From assembly GCA_958295865.1 (NCBI GenBank), contig CATQHF010000004.1, forward strand, positions 124,001 through 188,000: a stretch of DNA of 64,000 nt, read 5' to 3'. The translations under genes were made by a program, and so were the position numbers. This DNA is from an uncultured Dehalococcoidia bacterium (GTDB lineage: Bacteria > Chloroflexota > Dehalococcoidia > Lucifugimonadales > JADFKI01). Below the pieces are notes generated by a model. It did no database searches, was not told the origin of the DNA, and worked only from the letters and a program-made list of their open reading frames with translations. Every line of letters begins with the position of its first letter. The stretch's first letter is position 1. Of this stretch, positions 1-8,360 are shown in pieces.

Positions 1-2
1 TG

Positions 3-266
3 CGCCCCGCCGCCGTGTTCGTGTTCATCGGACTGGACCCCACGACCGACTTCCTCGGCGATCTGGTCGAGCTGGACGAGTGGGGCTTCATCCGCACATT
101 CGACAACATGCAGACGAGTGTGGAGGGCATATTCGCGGCCGGGGACGCGCGCGCCGGCAGCACCAAGCAGGTCGCCAGCGCAGTCGGCGAGGGCGCAGCC
201 GCTGCCCTGATGATTAGGCAGTATCTGGAGAAGACGGGCGACAGGCGCGGATACAGGGGAGACTAG
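3..266 (+). CDS. trxB: thioredoxin reductase, C-terminal fragment (cut by window edge)
   Basis: The frame is open from base 3, so this is the last 87 codons of a gene that starts before the window. It contains the C-terminal FAD-binding signature of the two-domain thioredoxin reductase family, GIFAAGDAR, followed by a residue run (KQVASAVGEGAAAA) typical of the helix after that motif. The family passes electrons from NADPH to thioredoxin through FAD and a CxxC pair. The CxxC region is outside the window, so a ferredoxin-NADP reductase-like or AhpF-like relative cannot be excluded. It ends at a TAG, and a dispersed repeat follows immediately. Confidence 0.8.
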   Translation, partial: RPAAVFVFIGLDPTTDFLGDLVELDEWGFIRTFDNMQTSVEGIFAAGDARAGSTKQVASAVGEGAAAALMIRQYLEKTGDRRGYRGD

Positions 267-422
267 GTTCTGCGGACATTTCGATTTTTCATCTCGCTAT
301 TCCTGCGAAAGCAGGGGCAAGATCCAGATCTTTGATACAGCCTAAAATATGCGAAAGCGCCTACATTCTGAGGTTCTGGATTCCCGCTTTCGCGGGAATG
401 ACGGATGAGCGAGCGGGAATGA
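264..422. repeat. dispersed intergenic repeat, copy A
   Basis: The gap after the thioredoxin reductase gene carries a composite repeat. It runs from TAGGTTCTGC through an inverted pair (TTCCTGCGAAAGCAGG, then ATTCCCGCTTTCGCGGGAAT), with AGCCTAAAATATGCGAAAGC between them. A clearly related copy lies at 29522-29707 with the same order of segments. The palindromic halves would form hairpins in RNA. I see no gene in it. Confidence 0.8.
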
Positions 423-451
423 CATTTGCATTTATGAGATGGCTTTTAATG

Positions 452-1147
452 TCAGTCTCCGTTCAGCAAGCCGCGCTCGATTTTGCGCTCCACGACCTGC
501 CGCAGGTATGCCGCATCCGACGCGCGCTCCGTCAGGCTGCCGCCGGCAAGCCGCAACGCCCAGCGATATAGGCTCTGCGCCCCTGCAAGTCCGCCTTCCA
601 TGATGGGCGTATCCGCTCGCACTTCGTCCAAAAGTTCTATGACCGCCGCCGCAATTCGCTGCTGAAAGCGAGCCGCGACATGCTCAGGGCTGCCTCCTTG
701 TGCCAGCGATTCCTGATACCACGCCATCGCGTCCAGATGCAGGATGCGCGTGCGCGGGTAGAAGGACACCATCAGGTTCCACGGATCGCCGCCGGCGTCC
801 TGGTCGCCGCCGTGCCGAAAGTCGGTTCGCAGTATCACGGTGGGAATGTCCAGCATCTTCGCGTACATGTACTCCACCACCGCCCCCGAACCCAGCTCCG
901 CGCCGTCGAAGTTGAACAGCGCGAGGTCGCACTCCATCACCGCCAGCAAGTCCTGGTCGCGTATCTCAACCGCCGTTACCCCTCTCTGCTCCAAGTCTTG
1001 TGGCAGAATGCAGCGGTATCGTCCTCGAGAGCCGCTGTCTATGTGCGATGCCAGCAGCGCGTTGCCCACAAGGTGCTTGTGGTCGAACAGCGGCCCCGCA
1101 AAGTATATCGTGTACTGATGAGTATCCATACCATCCATCCCGTTCAT
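452..1147 (-). CDS. nucleoside 2-deoxyribosyltransferase-like protein, copy 1
   Basis: The protein is about 231 aa and begins its conserved part with YTIYFAGPLFDHKHLVGNAL. It has the acidic core of the nucleoside 2-deoxyribosyltransferase fold: CDLALFNFDGAELGSGAVVE followed by YMYA, in which the glutamate of VVEYMYA fits the family nucleophile. Family members move deoxyribose between bases or hydrolyse nucleotide N-glycosidic bonds; the substrate here is unknown. ATG at 1129 aligns with the chosen start of the neighbouring paralogue and may be the true start. It lies 24 bases downstream of a close paralogue (1172-1855) in the same orientation, so the two are probably co-transcribed. The extra length beyond a minimal 150-aa family member is a C-terminal helical region of unknown role. 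Confidence 0.75.
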   Translation of the reverse strand: MNGMDGMDTHQYTIYFAGPLFDHKHLVGNALLASHIDSGSRGRYRCILPQDLEQRGVTAVEIRDQDLLAVMECDLALFNFDGAELGSGAVVEYMYAKMLDIPTVILRTDFRHGGDQDAGGDPWNLMVSFYPRTRILHLDAMAWYQESLAQGGSPEHVAARFQQRIAAAVIELLDEVRADTPIMEGGLAGAQSLYRWALRLAGGSLTERASDAAYLRQVVERKIERGLLNGD

Positions 1148-1171
1148 CTTGCTTGTTCATGTCAGCCTTGC

Positions 1172-1855
1172 CTATCCTAGCAGCCCCTTAGCCCGCTTCC
1201 CCGACACAAGCCGGTGTGCCGCACCCTCCACCGAACCCCCCGCCGCTATGCGCTCCGCAAGCCCGCCGCCCGGAAAGCGCAGCGCCCATCGGTACAGACG
1301 CTCGACGCCGTCAGGCGCAGCATCGCCTAGCAGAGAAGGCTCCGCTCTCACGGCGTCCAATTGCTCGATTATCGCGCTCGCAATCCTGGCGTGGTAACGC
1401 TCGCCCGCATCTTCCGCCGTGTCGGATTCGCGCCGCGCCTCCTGATACCACGCCATCGCGTTCAGCGTCAGGTTGCGCGTGCGAGGGTAGAACGACGCCA
1501 TCAGATTCCATGCGTCGCCGTCCGTGTCCTGATCGCCGCCGCCGCGAAAATCGGTTCGCAGTATCACCGCCGGGATGTCCAGCATCTTCGCGTACATGAA
1601 CTCCACGACGGTGCCCGAATCCAGCTCCGTGCCGTCGAAGTTAAACAACGCCAAGTCGCAGCTCGCGACGCCGATGAGGTCCTGGTTGCGTATGTCAACC
1701 GCTCTTGAACCTGTCTGTTCCAAGTCCTGCGGCAGAATGCACCGATACCGCCCGTCGGATAGGCGCTCGATGCGCGCGGCAAGCAGCGCGTTGCCCACAA
1801 GGTGCTTGTGGTCGAACAACTCGCCCGCGAAATAGATGGTGTACTCTGTGCTCAT
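1172..1855 (-). CDS. nucleoside 2-deoxyribosyltransferase-like protein, copy 2
   Basis: The protein is 227 aa when started at ATG 1855, which has a GGAGG six bases upstream; a longer frame to 1882 would run through the -10 box. It shares nearly the whole N-terminal 150 residues with the downstream gene: YTIYFAGELFDHKHLVGNAL, YRCILPQDLEQ, CDLALFNFDGTELDSGTVVE and AMAWYQE. The DSGTVVEFMYA segment matches the catalytic-glutamate region of the nucleoside deoxyribosyltransferase fold. The C-terminal third diverges more between the paralogues. This is the promoter-proximal gene of the pair. Function on a particular nucleoside is not shown by sequence. Confidence 0.75.
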   Translation of the reverse strand: MSTEYTIYFAGELFDHKHLVGNALLAARIERLSDGRYRCILPQDLEQTGSRAVDIRNQDLIGVASCDLALFNFDGTELDSGTVVEFMYAKMLDIPAVILRTDFRGGGDQDTDGDAWNLMASFYPRTRNLTLNAMAWYQEARRESDTAEDAGERYHARIASAIIEQLDAVRAEPSLLGDAAPDGVERLYRWALRFPGGGLAERIAAGGSVEGAAHRLVSGKRAKGLLG

Positions 1856-1872
1856 ATCAGCCTCCGCCGCCA

Positions 1873-1878
1873 AGTATA
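1873..1878 (-). promoter_or_regulatory. extended -10 promoter of the deoxyribosyltransferase pair
   Basis: Read on the minus strand, the bases are TGTTATACT, an extended -10 element (TG-N-TATACT). It sits 18 bases before the ATG at 1855, which would give a very short leader containing the GGAGG. I see no convincing -35, as is usual for extended -10 promoters. Confidence 0.5.
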
Positions 1879-2018
1879 ACACTCAATCCCTCTCAGCCCA
1901 TCCCAATTCATCCCTAACATCCTCTCCGTCCTGTTGGCGCGCGTCCCAAAGTTGACGGCGTAAGAGGGCGGTGTTAGTGTTTGCCATATCACCCCCCGTT
2001 GTACCGAAGGGAGACGCC

Positions 2019-2762
2019 ATGAGACTTGAGGGCAAGGTTGCGATTATAAGCGGCGGCGCGCGCGGCATGGGCGCTGCGGAAGCGCGTATATTCGCCCGCG
2101 AAGGCGCGAAGGTGCTCATCGGCGACCTGTTGGAAGCCGAAGGCACGCAGGTCGAGGCGGAAATCAATGAAACGGGTGGAGAGGCGCTCTTCGTCCGGCT
2201 GGATGTTACCGACGAACAGAGTTGGCAGGACGCCGTTGCCGCAGCCGTGCAGCGCTTCGGCAAGGTGGATATTCTAGTGAACAACGCCGCCATACTGCGC
2301 GTTCAGGGCTTGGAAGACACCACCGAACAGATTTGGGACGAGGTTATGGATGTGAACGCCAAGGGCACATTCCTTGGCACAAAGAGCGTCATAGCGGCGA
2401 TGCGCGATGCGGGCGGCGGCTCCATCATCAACATATCGTCGGGCGCGGGCATCACCGGCAGCAAGCGCAACACCGCCTACCACGCCTCCAAGGGCGCGGT
2501 GCGTATCTTCACGAAGGCGGCGGCAATCCAGTACGCCGGTGAGAATATCCGCGTGAACTCCGTGCATCCTGGCCCAGTCCAGACCGATATGCTGGCATCC
2601 TCCATGTCGGTTGAAGGTGGGCGCAGGCCGGATGAGATCCCGCTCGGACGCTACGGCAGACCCGAAGAGGTCGCCAACGGCGTCCTATACCTCGCATCCG
2701 ACGAGTCATCCTTCGTCACCGGCAGCGAGCTGGTCATAGACGGCGGGCGCACAGCGGAATAG
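2019..2762 (+). CDS. short-chain dehydrogenase/reductase (SDR)
   Basis: This is a classical SDR of 247 aa. The cofactor motif is SGGARGMGAAEAR near residue 12 (TGxxxGxG type, with S replacing T). It is followed by DVTDE, NNAAILR, the active-site serine in INISSGAG, and YHASKGA with the catalytic Tyr and Lys. The C-terminus ends in SSFVTGSELVIDGGRTAE. The family oxidises or reduces alcohols, keto groups or 3-hydroxyacyl-CoA with NAD(P). Start chosen at ATG 2019 behind GAAGGGAG; the open frame extends to 1971 without a better site. The thiolase gene downstream would suit fatty or keto-acid degradation, but the substrate is unknown. Confidence 0.85.
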   Translation: MRLEGKVAIISGGARGMGAAEARIFAREGAKVLIGDLLEAEGTQVEAEINETGGEALFVRLDVTDEQSWQDAVAAAVQRFGKVDILVNNAAILRVQGLEDTTEQIWDEVMDVNAKGTFLGTKSVIAAMRDAGGGSIINISSGAGITGSKRNTAYHASKGAVRIFTKAAAIQYAGENIRVNSVHPGPVQTDMLASSMSVEGGRRPDEIPLGRYGRPEEVANGVLYLASDESSFVTGSELVIDGGRTAE

Positions 2763-2773
2763 AAAGACGAGCC

Positions 2774-2995
2774 ATGAGGATAGAATACGACAATGAAGCC
2801 GACGCCCTCTATATCCTGCTTAAGGACGCTACCCCTGTGGACGCAAAGGATGTAGGGACAGGCGTTACGGTGGACTTCGACGAACAAGGACACATAGTTG
2901 GACTGGAAGTTCTGAGCGCGGCCACCAAGCTAGGTTTGGAGTCTATCCTTACTGTTACCATCGATAACATGCCTGTTGACCAGTCTTCCTTGTAA
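2774..2995 (+). CDS. DUF2283 family small protein
   Basis: This 73-aa protein has the DUF2283 pattern: an N-terminal YDNEADALYI segment, then VTVDFDEQGHIVGLEVLSA. Family members are small beta-rich proteins, often beside toxin genes, and are suspected to act as antitoxins. None of the neighbouring genes (SDR, thiolase) looks like a toxin, so this copy seems to be an orphan. It begins 11 bases after the SDR stop, in the same orientation, and is likely co-transcribed with it. Confidence 0.75.
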   Translation: MRIEYDNEADALYILLKDATPVDAKDVGTGVTVDFDEQGHIVGLEVLSAATKLGLESILTVTIDNMPVDQSSL

Positions 2996-3028
2996 AATTA
3001 GAGATACACAAGAATCAGGAGATACACC

Positions 3029-4222
3029 ATGGAGATACAAGACGCCGTAATCGTTAGCGGAGCAAGGACGCCTGTGGGCAGGTTCGGAGGCGCGTTCAAG
3101 GATATTGCCGCGCCCGACCTGGGCGCAGAGGCAATCAAGGCGGCGCTGGAGCGCGCGAGTATCAGCCCCGAACAGGTCGAAGAGGTTGTGATGGGCAATG
3201 CGTTGCAGGCGACCGAAGCCGGATACGCCGCGCGATTGGCTACGCTGAAGGCCGGCATCCCACAGGAAACGCCCACCATCGCCGTGAACCGTCAGTGTTC
3301 ATCCGGGCTGGAAGCCATCAACATGGCGGCGCAGCTCGTCCGCACCGGCGAGGTTGACATCGCCGTCGCCGGAGGCATGGAGAACATGAGCCAGTCGCCG
3401 TACCTGTTGGATTACAGGGCGCGCTTTGACGGCTTGCGTATGGGCGATGCCACGATGCGCGATGGCTTGACCGAGGGGCTAGGCTGCCCCGTGAACCGAT
3501 ACCATATGGGCGTAACCGCCGAGAACGTCGCCGAGCGCTTCGAGGTAAGCCGCGAGGACCAGGATGAACTCGCGCTGATAAGCCACCGGCGCGCCGTCGC
3601 CGCCATCGATGGCGGGCGCTTCAGCGAGCAGATTGTGAATGTGAGCGTGCCCCAGCGTCGCAGCGACCCCGTAGTGGTATCAAGGGACGAAGGACCGCGC
3701 GCCGACACCACGCTTGAGCGTCTGGCATCGCTGCGTCCTGTCTTCAAGCGCGATGGCAGCGTAACCGCCGGCAACGCATCCAGCATCAACGACGGCGCCG
3801 CCGCGGTCGTCATAATGTCCGCCGCGAAAGCCGCCGAACTTGGGCTGCAACCCAGATTGCGCTGGCACACGCGCGGCGTCGCCGGCGTCGAGCCTGCCAT
3901 CATGGGCACCGGCCCCGTCCCGGCAGTCCGCAAGGCGCTCAGCAAGTCCGGCATGAGCATGGACGACATCGACCTAGTCGAGCTGAACGAAGCCTTCGCG
4001 GCGCAGGCGCTCTACTGCATGCGCGAGCTGGACATGGACATCGACAAGACGAATGTCAACGGCAGCGGCATCAGCCTTGGCCACCCCATCGGCGCGACCG
4101 GCGCGATAATGACCGTGAAGCTCATGGAAGAGATAGGCTTGCGCGACAGCGAGCTTGGCCTCGTAACCATGTGCGTAGGCGGCGGCCAGGGCGTAGCCAC
4201 CATCTTCGAGCGCGTGGGCTAG
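3029..4222 (+). CDS. acetyl-CoA acetyltransferase (thiolase)
   Basis: This is a 397-aa thiolase of normal length. Visible motifs are the nucleophile cysteine in NRQCSSGLEAIN near residue 90, the C-terminal GHPIGATGA with the active-site histidine, and MCVGGGQG with the second catalytic cysteine near residue 385. The family condenses two acetyl-CoA molecules or cleaves 3-ketoacyl-CoA. The neighbours (SDR upstream) are consistent with a small beta-oxidation or ketoacid module. The start ATG at 3029 is preceded by AGGAG. I cannot tell biosynthetic from degradative thiolase by sequence alone. Confidence 0.92.
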   Translation: MEIQDAVIVSGARTPVGRFGGAFKDIAAPDLGAEAIKAALERASISPEQVEEVVMGNALQATEAGYAARLATLKAGIPQETPTIAVNRQCSSGLEAINMAAQLVRTGEVDIAVAGGMENMSQSPYLLDYRARFDGLRMGDATMRDGLTEGLGCPVNRYHMGVTAENVAERFEVSREDQDELALISHRRAVAAIDGGRFSEQIVNVSVPQRRSDPVVVSRDEGPRADTTLERLASLRPVFKRDGSVTAGNASSINDGAAAVVIMSAAKAAELGLQPRLRWHTRGVAGVEPAIMGTGPVPAVRKALSKSGMSMDDIDLVELNEAFAAQALYCMRELDMDIDKTNVNGSGISLGHPIGATGAIMTVKLMEEIGLRDSELGLVTMCVGGGQGVATIFERVG

Positions 4223-4241
4223 GCGCTAGGGTGTGAACGCG

Positions 4242-5204
4242 ATGCCCGAAACACCAAAGCCGTATTCCGTCATAGAGGTGCATCGGGAGTGGCTGCGCGT
4301 CCCTGACTCCGTGAATCTTGAAGAGATGGGCAGCAAGTATAAGTTCTGGTTTCGTCAGTCGAACATTCAGAAGAAATGGCTATTCAAATATCCTACCCGG
4401 CGAGACTCCGGTGAGCATTGGGCCGAGAAGATTGCGGCGGAGGTAGCAAGGTTACTCGATGTCTCACATCCACGGGTTGAGCTTGCTACCTTTGGGGAAA
4501 CCCCTGGCGAACTTGCCACTCTTGTCGGGTACAGAGGATCTGTATCGGAATCATTTACAGAAGGAAACGATCGGTTAATCCACGGTAACGAGCTATTGCC
4601 TTTGGTATTGCCAGATTACGATACGAGAGCAGTGAGATTTCGCCAACCTTATCACACACTGGATAATATCTGGTCAGCCTTGGATAAGGTGTTTGAAACT
4701 CCTGCGGAAGTTGAGGCAGCGAAAAGGCGGTTTTCAGAGTATCTGACATTGGATGCCCTCATTGGGAACACTGACCGTCATCATGAAAATTGGGGTTTGC
4801 TGACAAGATATAGCGGGAGCGGTTTGAGAATATCCGTATCTCCTTCATTTGACCACGCCTCATCTCTTGGACACGAACTGCAAGATAGAAGGCGCAGCTT
4901 GCTGTTATCGCAAAGACGTATACAGGAATATGCGATAGGAGTGGGCAAAAGAGGAAGCGGCGGCATTTACTGGTCAAGCGATGATGCGTATGCCCCAAGC
5001 CCGCTTCAGCTTGTAATACGGGCTGTAGAGGCTTATCCGTCTCTGTTTGATTCGTCAATGACACGCCTACAAAAGTTGAATGAAGATTCGCTGCGTGAGG
5101 TCGTCGAGAATATCCCGCCGGATTGGATGACACGAACTGCTCGTGATTTCGCCATAGCCTTGATGTGTTACAATTTTAACAAATTAAGTGAGATATTCAG
5201 ATGA
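4242..5204 (+). CDS. HipA-like serine/threonine kinase, C-terminal-domain type
   Basis: The protein is about 320 aa and has HipA kinase features without the usual N-terminal HipA domain. A candidate ATP-binding lysine lies in WLFKYPTR (about residue 49). The catalytic segment is LIGNTDRHHENWGLL (about 173-187), with Asp and Asn as in HipA. The metal-binding loop is SPSFDHASSLG (about 200-210). HipA kinases phosphorylate aminoacyl-tRNA synthetases or related targets and can arrest growth. ATG 4242 or an in-frame GTG at 4233 could be the start. The stop overlaps the next gene (ATGA at 5201), so the two are translationally coupled. The codon and base composition is more AT-rich than the flanking thiolase and amidohydrolase, suggesting an acquired module. 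Confidence 0.75.
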   Translation: MPETPKPYSVIEVHREWLRVPDSVNLEEMGSKYKFWFRQSNIQKKWLFKYPTRRDSGEHWAEKIAAEVARLLDVSHPRVELATFGETPGELATLVGYRGSVSESFTEGNDRLIHGNELLPLVLPDYDTRAVRFRQPYHTLDNIWSALDKVFETPAEVEAAKRRFSEYLTLDALIGNTDRHHENWGLLTRYSGSGLRISVSPSFDHASSLGHELQDRRRSLLLSQRRIQEYAIGVGKRGSGGIYWSSDDAYAPSPLQLVIRAVEAYPSLFDSSMTRLQKLNEDSLREVVENIPPDWMTRTARDFAIALMCYNFNKLSEIFR

Positions 5205-5953
5205 GCACAAAGACCCTGTTTCTAGCATGGCAGGACAAGAGAGAAACTTCGCGCGAGTGGTTTCCGATTGGGCGGCTAGATGCCGATGTAGATGCGCGGA
5301 ATTACTCTTTCCGATACATTAAGGGAGCGGAGCAAGCCAAGCAGCAAGCGGGCTTCCCATTTCTGATAGAGTTCCCTGATATAGGGAAAAAGTATCAATC
5401 CCCGGTGCTTTTCCCGATTTTCAGAAATCGGGTTATGTCCTCGAGGAGGCCGGATTTTAAGAACTATTTGCGTAGCCTTGATCTCGAAATGGCAGACCCC
5501 ATGCAAATCCTGTCTGTAAGCGGGGGACGCCGCGTTACCGACGCCTATGAGGTTTTCCCCAAGATTGAAAAGCGCGAGGATGGGAGTTTTACCTGCCGCT
5601 TCTTTCTGCATGGATGGCGCTATGTCAACTCACAAGCGCAAGAACGGATTAAAAATCTGGTAAGTGGTGAAAATCTGTATGTGACGCATGAGCTGACCAA
5701 CCCGGCAACGGGCTTGGCAGTTCAAATCCAGACGGAAGACTATCACATGATTGGATGGACGCCGCGTTACCTCGTGGAAGATTTAGTCGCAGCAAAGGCT
5801 AATTCACCCAAGCCGAATTATTCGGCGCGTGTGGTGCAAGTCAATCCGATGCCTGTGCCGTCGAATTTGCGCGTTCTGATTGAAATGCAGGGCTGTTGGG
5901 ACAAGGGTTATGATCCTATGTCCGGGCCGGACTTTCAGCCTCTGGTGGATTAG
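5201..5953 (+). CDS. HIRAN-domain protein coupled to the HipA-like kinase
   Basis: The protein is 250 aa. Its first half resembles the N-terminal subdomain normally fused to HipA kinases: LFLAWQDKRETSREWFPIGR, LFPIFRNRVMSSRRPDFKNY, then SVSGGRRVTDAYEVFP. Its second half (about 150-235) looks like a HIRAN domain: ENLYVTHELTNPATGLAVQI, then YHMIGWTPRYLVEDL. HIRAN domains bind DNA 3' ends in eukaryotic HLTF and also occur in bacterial mobile loci. The start overlaps the kinase stop by four bases. I infer a split HipA in which the N-terminal piece is carried by a HIRAN protein. Role as antitoxin, regulator or sensor is unproven. Confidence 0.65.
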   Translation: MSTKTLFLAWQDKRETSREWFPIGRLDADVDARNYSFRYIKGAEQAKQQAGFPFLIEFPDIGKKYQSPVLFPIFRNRVMSSRRPDFKNYLRSLDLEMADPMQILSVSGGRRVTDAYEVFPKIEKREDGSFTCRFFLHGWRYVNSQAQERIKNLVSGENLYVTHELTNPATGLAVQIQTEDYHMIGWTPRYLVEDLVAAKANSPKPNYSARVVQVNPMPVPSNLRVLIEMQGCWDKGYDPMSGPDFQPLVD

Positions 5954-5966
5954 CGGTCCCTACACC

Positions 5967-7199
5967 CTAAATCAGCAGCGCTCCGTTCCGCTTCACCACC
6001 CGCCCCTGCGCCACGATGGTATCTACGCTGTGCAGGGCGGCGATGTCGCTCGTCGGGTCGCCGTTCACGATGACCACATCCGCCGCCTTGCCCACTTCCA
6101 GCGTCCCCGTCTCGTCTGATATGCCGAGGCACTCGGCGGATGTCTGCGTGGAGCATACGATGGCTTCCATCGGCGTAATGCCCATCTCCTCGACCATCAC
6201 CTGCGGGATGTAGGCGAAATCGTCGAAGCGCGCGTTGGTCATACCCGAATCCATGCCGGTAACGAACTTCACGCCTCTGTCCCACATATCGCGCAGAATC
6301 TCGAAGCGCCGCCGCGGATCGCTCATCGCCGAGCCTCCGGTCGCGCGCCCGCGCAGCCTGTTCAGGCGGTTCAGCGCCAGCGTCGGATCAACCCACAGCC
6401 CCTTATCCGCAATCATGTCGGCGACATCGGTATCGTAGTCGTACATCTGCGCCTCATCCTCGGCGAGCCATGAGCAGTGAATGAGGTTGTGTACACCCGC
6501 CTCCACGCAGTTACGCACGCCGGCGGTCGCATGGCAGTGCGCCGCGATACGTAGTCCCAACCTCTCGGCGTCCTGAACGGCGGCTTTGAGCGTGGATGCC
6601 GGATATTGCGGCGCGCGTGTGTTCGTTCCGGGCGTGAAGCCGCCGCCCGTGGACATTATCTTGATGTAGCCCGCGCCCAACTTGAACTGCTGCCGCACCG
6701 CCCTAATCACCTCGTCGGCGGTGTTCGCCTCCGTGCCGAAGGTGTTGCAGTGTCCGCCTGTCGTCGTAATCGGCGTACCCGCCACGATGAGGCGCGGACC
6801 CGGGATGATGCCGTCTTCGATTGCCTGCTTGACCGGGAACGCCACCTGATTGCGCGCGCCCAAGTCCCGCATCGTCGTTACGCCCGACGATAGCGCCGCG
6901 CGAACCGCGCCCACCGCGCGCATCAGGAACACCTCATCCGACTCGGTTATGATGTGCGTGTAGGCGTCCTCCTCCGCGCTGCAATGGATGTGCGAGTGCA
7001 TCTCGATGAAGCCCGGCATGATGCTGCCGCCGCTCACCTCTATCACCTCTGCCGCGTCCGCATCGCCCCGCGACAGTTGCAGCTCGGCCTGCGTCGTAAT
7101 CTGCGCTATCCTGCCGTCCTCAATCACGATAGCGCCGTCCTGTACGGATGCCGCGCCCGTGCCATCGATTAGTCGATCTGCCATCAGCGCCAGTTTCAT
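5967..7199 (-). CDS. metal-dependent amidohydrolase (imidazolonepropionase/prolidase-like)
   Basis: This is a 410-aa amidohydrolase-superfamily enzyme. The metal ligands are visible: HSHIH near residue 68, the lysine of YIKIMSTGG near 180, HCHA near 218, the histidine of LIHCSW near 240, and GMDSG near 315. The C-terminus returns to a beta-sandwich (GTLEVGKAADVVIVNGDP). Such enzymes hydrolyse amide, lactam or peptide-like bonds in the cytoplasm. The substrate cannot be read from sequence. The gene is monocistronic, convergent with the HIRAN gene and divergent from the 2-oxoacid dehydrogenase operon. Confidence 0.85.
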   Translation of the reverse strand: MKLALMADRLIDGTGAASVQDGAIVIEDGRIAQITTQAELQLSRGDADAAEVIEVSGGSIMPGFIEMHSHIHCSAEEDAYTHIITESDEVFLMRAVGAVRAALSSGVTTMRDLGARNQVAFPVKQAIEDGIIPGPRLIVAGTPITTTGGHCNTFGTEANTADEVIRAVRQQFKLGAGYIKIMSTGGGFTPGTNTRAPQYPASTLKAAVQDAERLGLRIAAHCHATAGVRNCVEAGVHNLIHCSWLAEDEAQMYDYDTDVADMIADKGLWVDPTLALNRLNRLRGRATGGSAMSDPRRRFEILRDMWDRGVKFVTGMDSGMTNARFDDFAYIPQVMVEEMGITPMEAIVCSTQTSAECLGISDETGTLEVGKAADVVIVNGDPTSDIAALHSVDTIVAQGRVVKRNGALLI

Positions 7200-7287
7200 T
7201 AGTCAACCACCTTTGCGTGCTTGCTTTGGAGTCGTGTAGGTTGTGCGTAAGCGCATCGGTTCGCCGCGCTTGGTTGAGATTGAGGGC

Positions 7288-7293
7288 ATTATA
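7288..7293 (-). promoter_or_regulatory. extended -10 promoter of the amidohydrolase
   Basis: On the minus strand the bases read TGATATAAT, a perfect -10 with the extended TG. It lies about 90 bases before the ATG at 7199. No good -35 is visible. Confidence 0.5.
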
Positions 7294-7323
7294 TCACGGC
7301 GTAGGGGGATTTCCCGGCTGCTA

Positions 7324-7352
7324 CTAGACCGCTAACGCATTTCTGGTATAAT
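7324..7352 (+). promoter_or_regulatory. promoter of the 2-oxoacid dehydrogenase operon
   Basis: TATAAT at 7347-7352, with a poor -35 candidate (CTAGAC or TAGACC) about 17 bases upstream. It is followed by AAGGAGG at 7363-7369 and ATG at 7378. The divergent amidohydrolase promoter is only about 55 bases away, so the two may share control. Confidence 0.5.
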
Positions 7353-7377
7353 CCACGAAAAGTAAGGAGGCGCGCCC

Positions 7378-8355
7378 ATGACGACCTATTCGCAACTCAA
7401 CAAAGACTCGCTGCTATGGATGTATGAGAAGATGGTGACGATACGCCGCTTCGAGGAGCAGTCGCGGCGCGAAGCCGACGCGGGCAAGCTTCGCGGCATG
7501 CACTCGTCCATCGGGCAAGAGGCAGTCCCCACAGGTATATGCGCCCACCTGCGCGATGACGACTATGTGCTCGGCACGCACCGCAGCCACCACCACTGCA
7601 TCGCCAAGGGCGTCGACCTCAACGAGATGATGGCGGAGCTGCTCGGCAAGTCCACCGGCACCAACAAGGGCAAGGGCGGCACGATGCACATCGCCGACAT
7701 CAACAAGGGCATGCTCGGCGCGAACGGCGTCGTCGGCTCCAACATCCCCGTCGCTACCGGAGTCGCCCTCAGCGCGAAGGTGCGCGGCAGCGATCAGGTC
7801 AGCGTCGTATTCTTCGGCGATGGCGCTTCCAGCCAGGGCAGCCTGCACGAATCCATGAACATCGCCAGCATCTGGAAGCTGCCCGTGCTCTTCGTATGCG
7901 AGAACAACCGCTACGCCGAATCGACGCCGTTCGAATACGCGGTCGCAGGCGGCTCAGTCGCCAACCGCGCCGCAGGCTACGACATGCCCGGCGTGCTGGT
8001 GGACGGGCAGTCCGCGCTCGACATGTTCGAGGTCGGCAAGGAAGCCGTAGCGCGCGCCAGAGCGGGCGAGGGTCCCACGCTCATCGAGGCGCAGACCTAC
8101 CGCTATCAGGGACACTTCGGCGCGGACGACCCGCTTGGCTATCGCACGCAGGAAGAAGAGGACTACTACGAAGCGCGCGACTGCATCGCCACCCTGAGGG
8201 CGCATATCACCGACGGCGGCTATGCGAGCGAGGGGGAGATTGACGTTCTTGAAGAGCGGGCATTGGGCGCGGTAGCAGCCGCCACAACCTTCGCCAACGA
8301 AAGCCCATTCCCCGACGACTCCGAGCTTACCACCGACGTGTATGTGAGCTATTAG
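7378..8355 (+). CDS. 2-oxoacid (pyruvate/acetoin-type) dehydrogenase E1 alpha subunit
   Basis: The protein is 325 aa, normal for a two-subunit E1 alpha. The thiamine-diphosphate motif is seen as GDGASSQGSLHESMNIAS through CENNRYA (about residues 148-183). The N-terminal RRFEEQSR and HSSIGQEAVPTGI segments and the C-terminal YRYQGHFGADDPLGYR are typical. With E1 beta it decarboxylates a 2-oxoacid and acylates the lipoyl group of E2. It has a strong AAGGAGG. Its partners E1 beta and E2 start only at 11813, because three restriction-modification genes intervene. No E3 gene is in the window. Confidence 0.9.
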   Translation: MTTYSQLNKDSLLWMYEKMVTIRRFEEQSRREADAGKLRGMHSSIGQEAVPTGICAHLRDDDYVLGTHRSHHHCIAKGVDLNEMMAELLGKSTGTNKGKGGTMHIADINKGMLGANGVVGSNIPVATGVALSAKVRGSDQVSVVFFGDGASSQGSLHESMNIASIWKLPVLFVCENNRYAESTPFEYAVAGGSVANRAAGYDMPGVLVDGQSALDMFEVGKEAVARARAGEGPTLIEAQTYRYQGHFGADDPLGYRTQEEEDYYEARDCIATLRAHITDGGYASEGEIDVLEERALGAVAAATTFANESPFPDDSELTTDVYVSY

Positions 8356-8360
8356 CGGTT

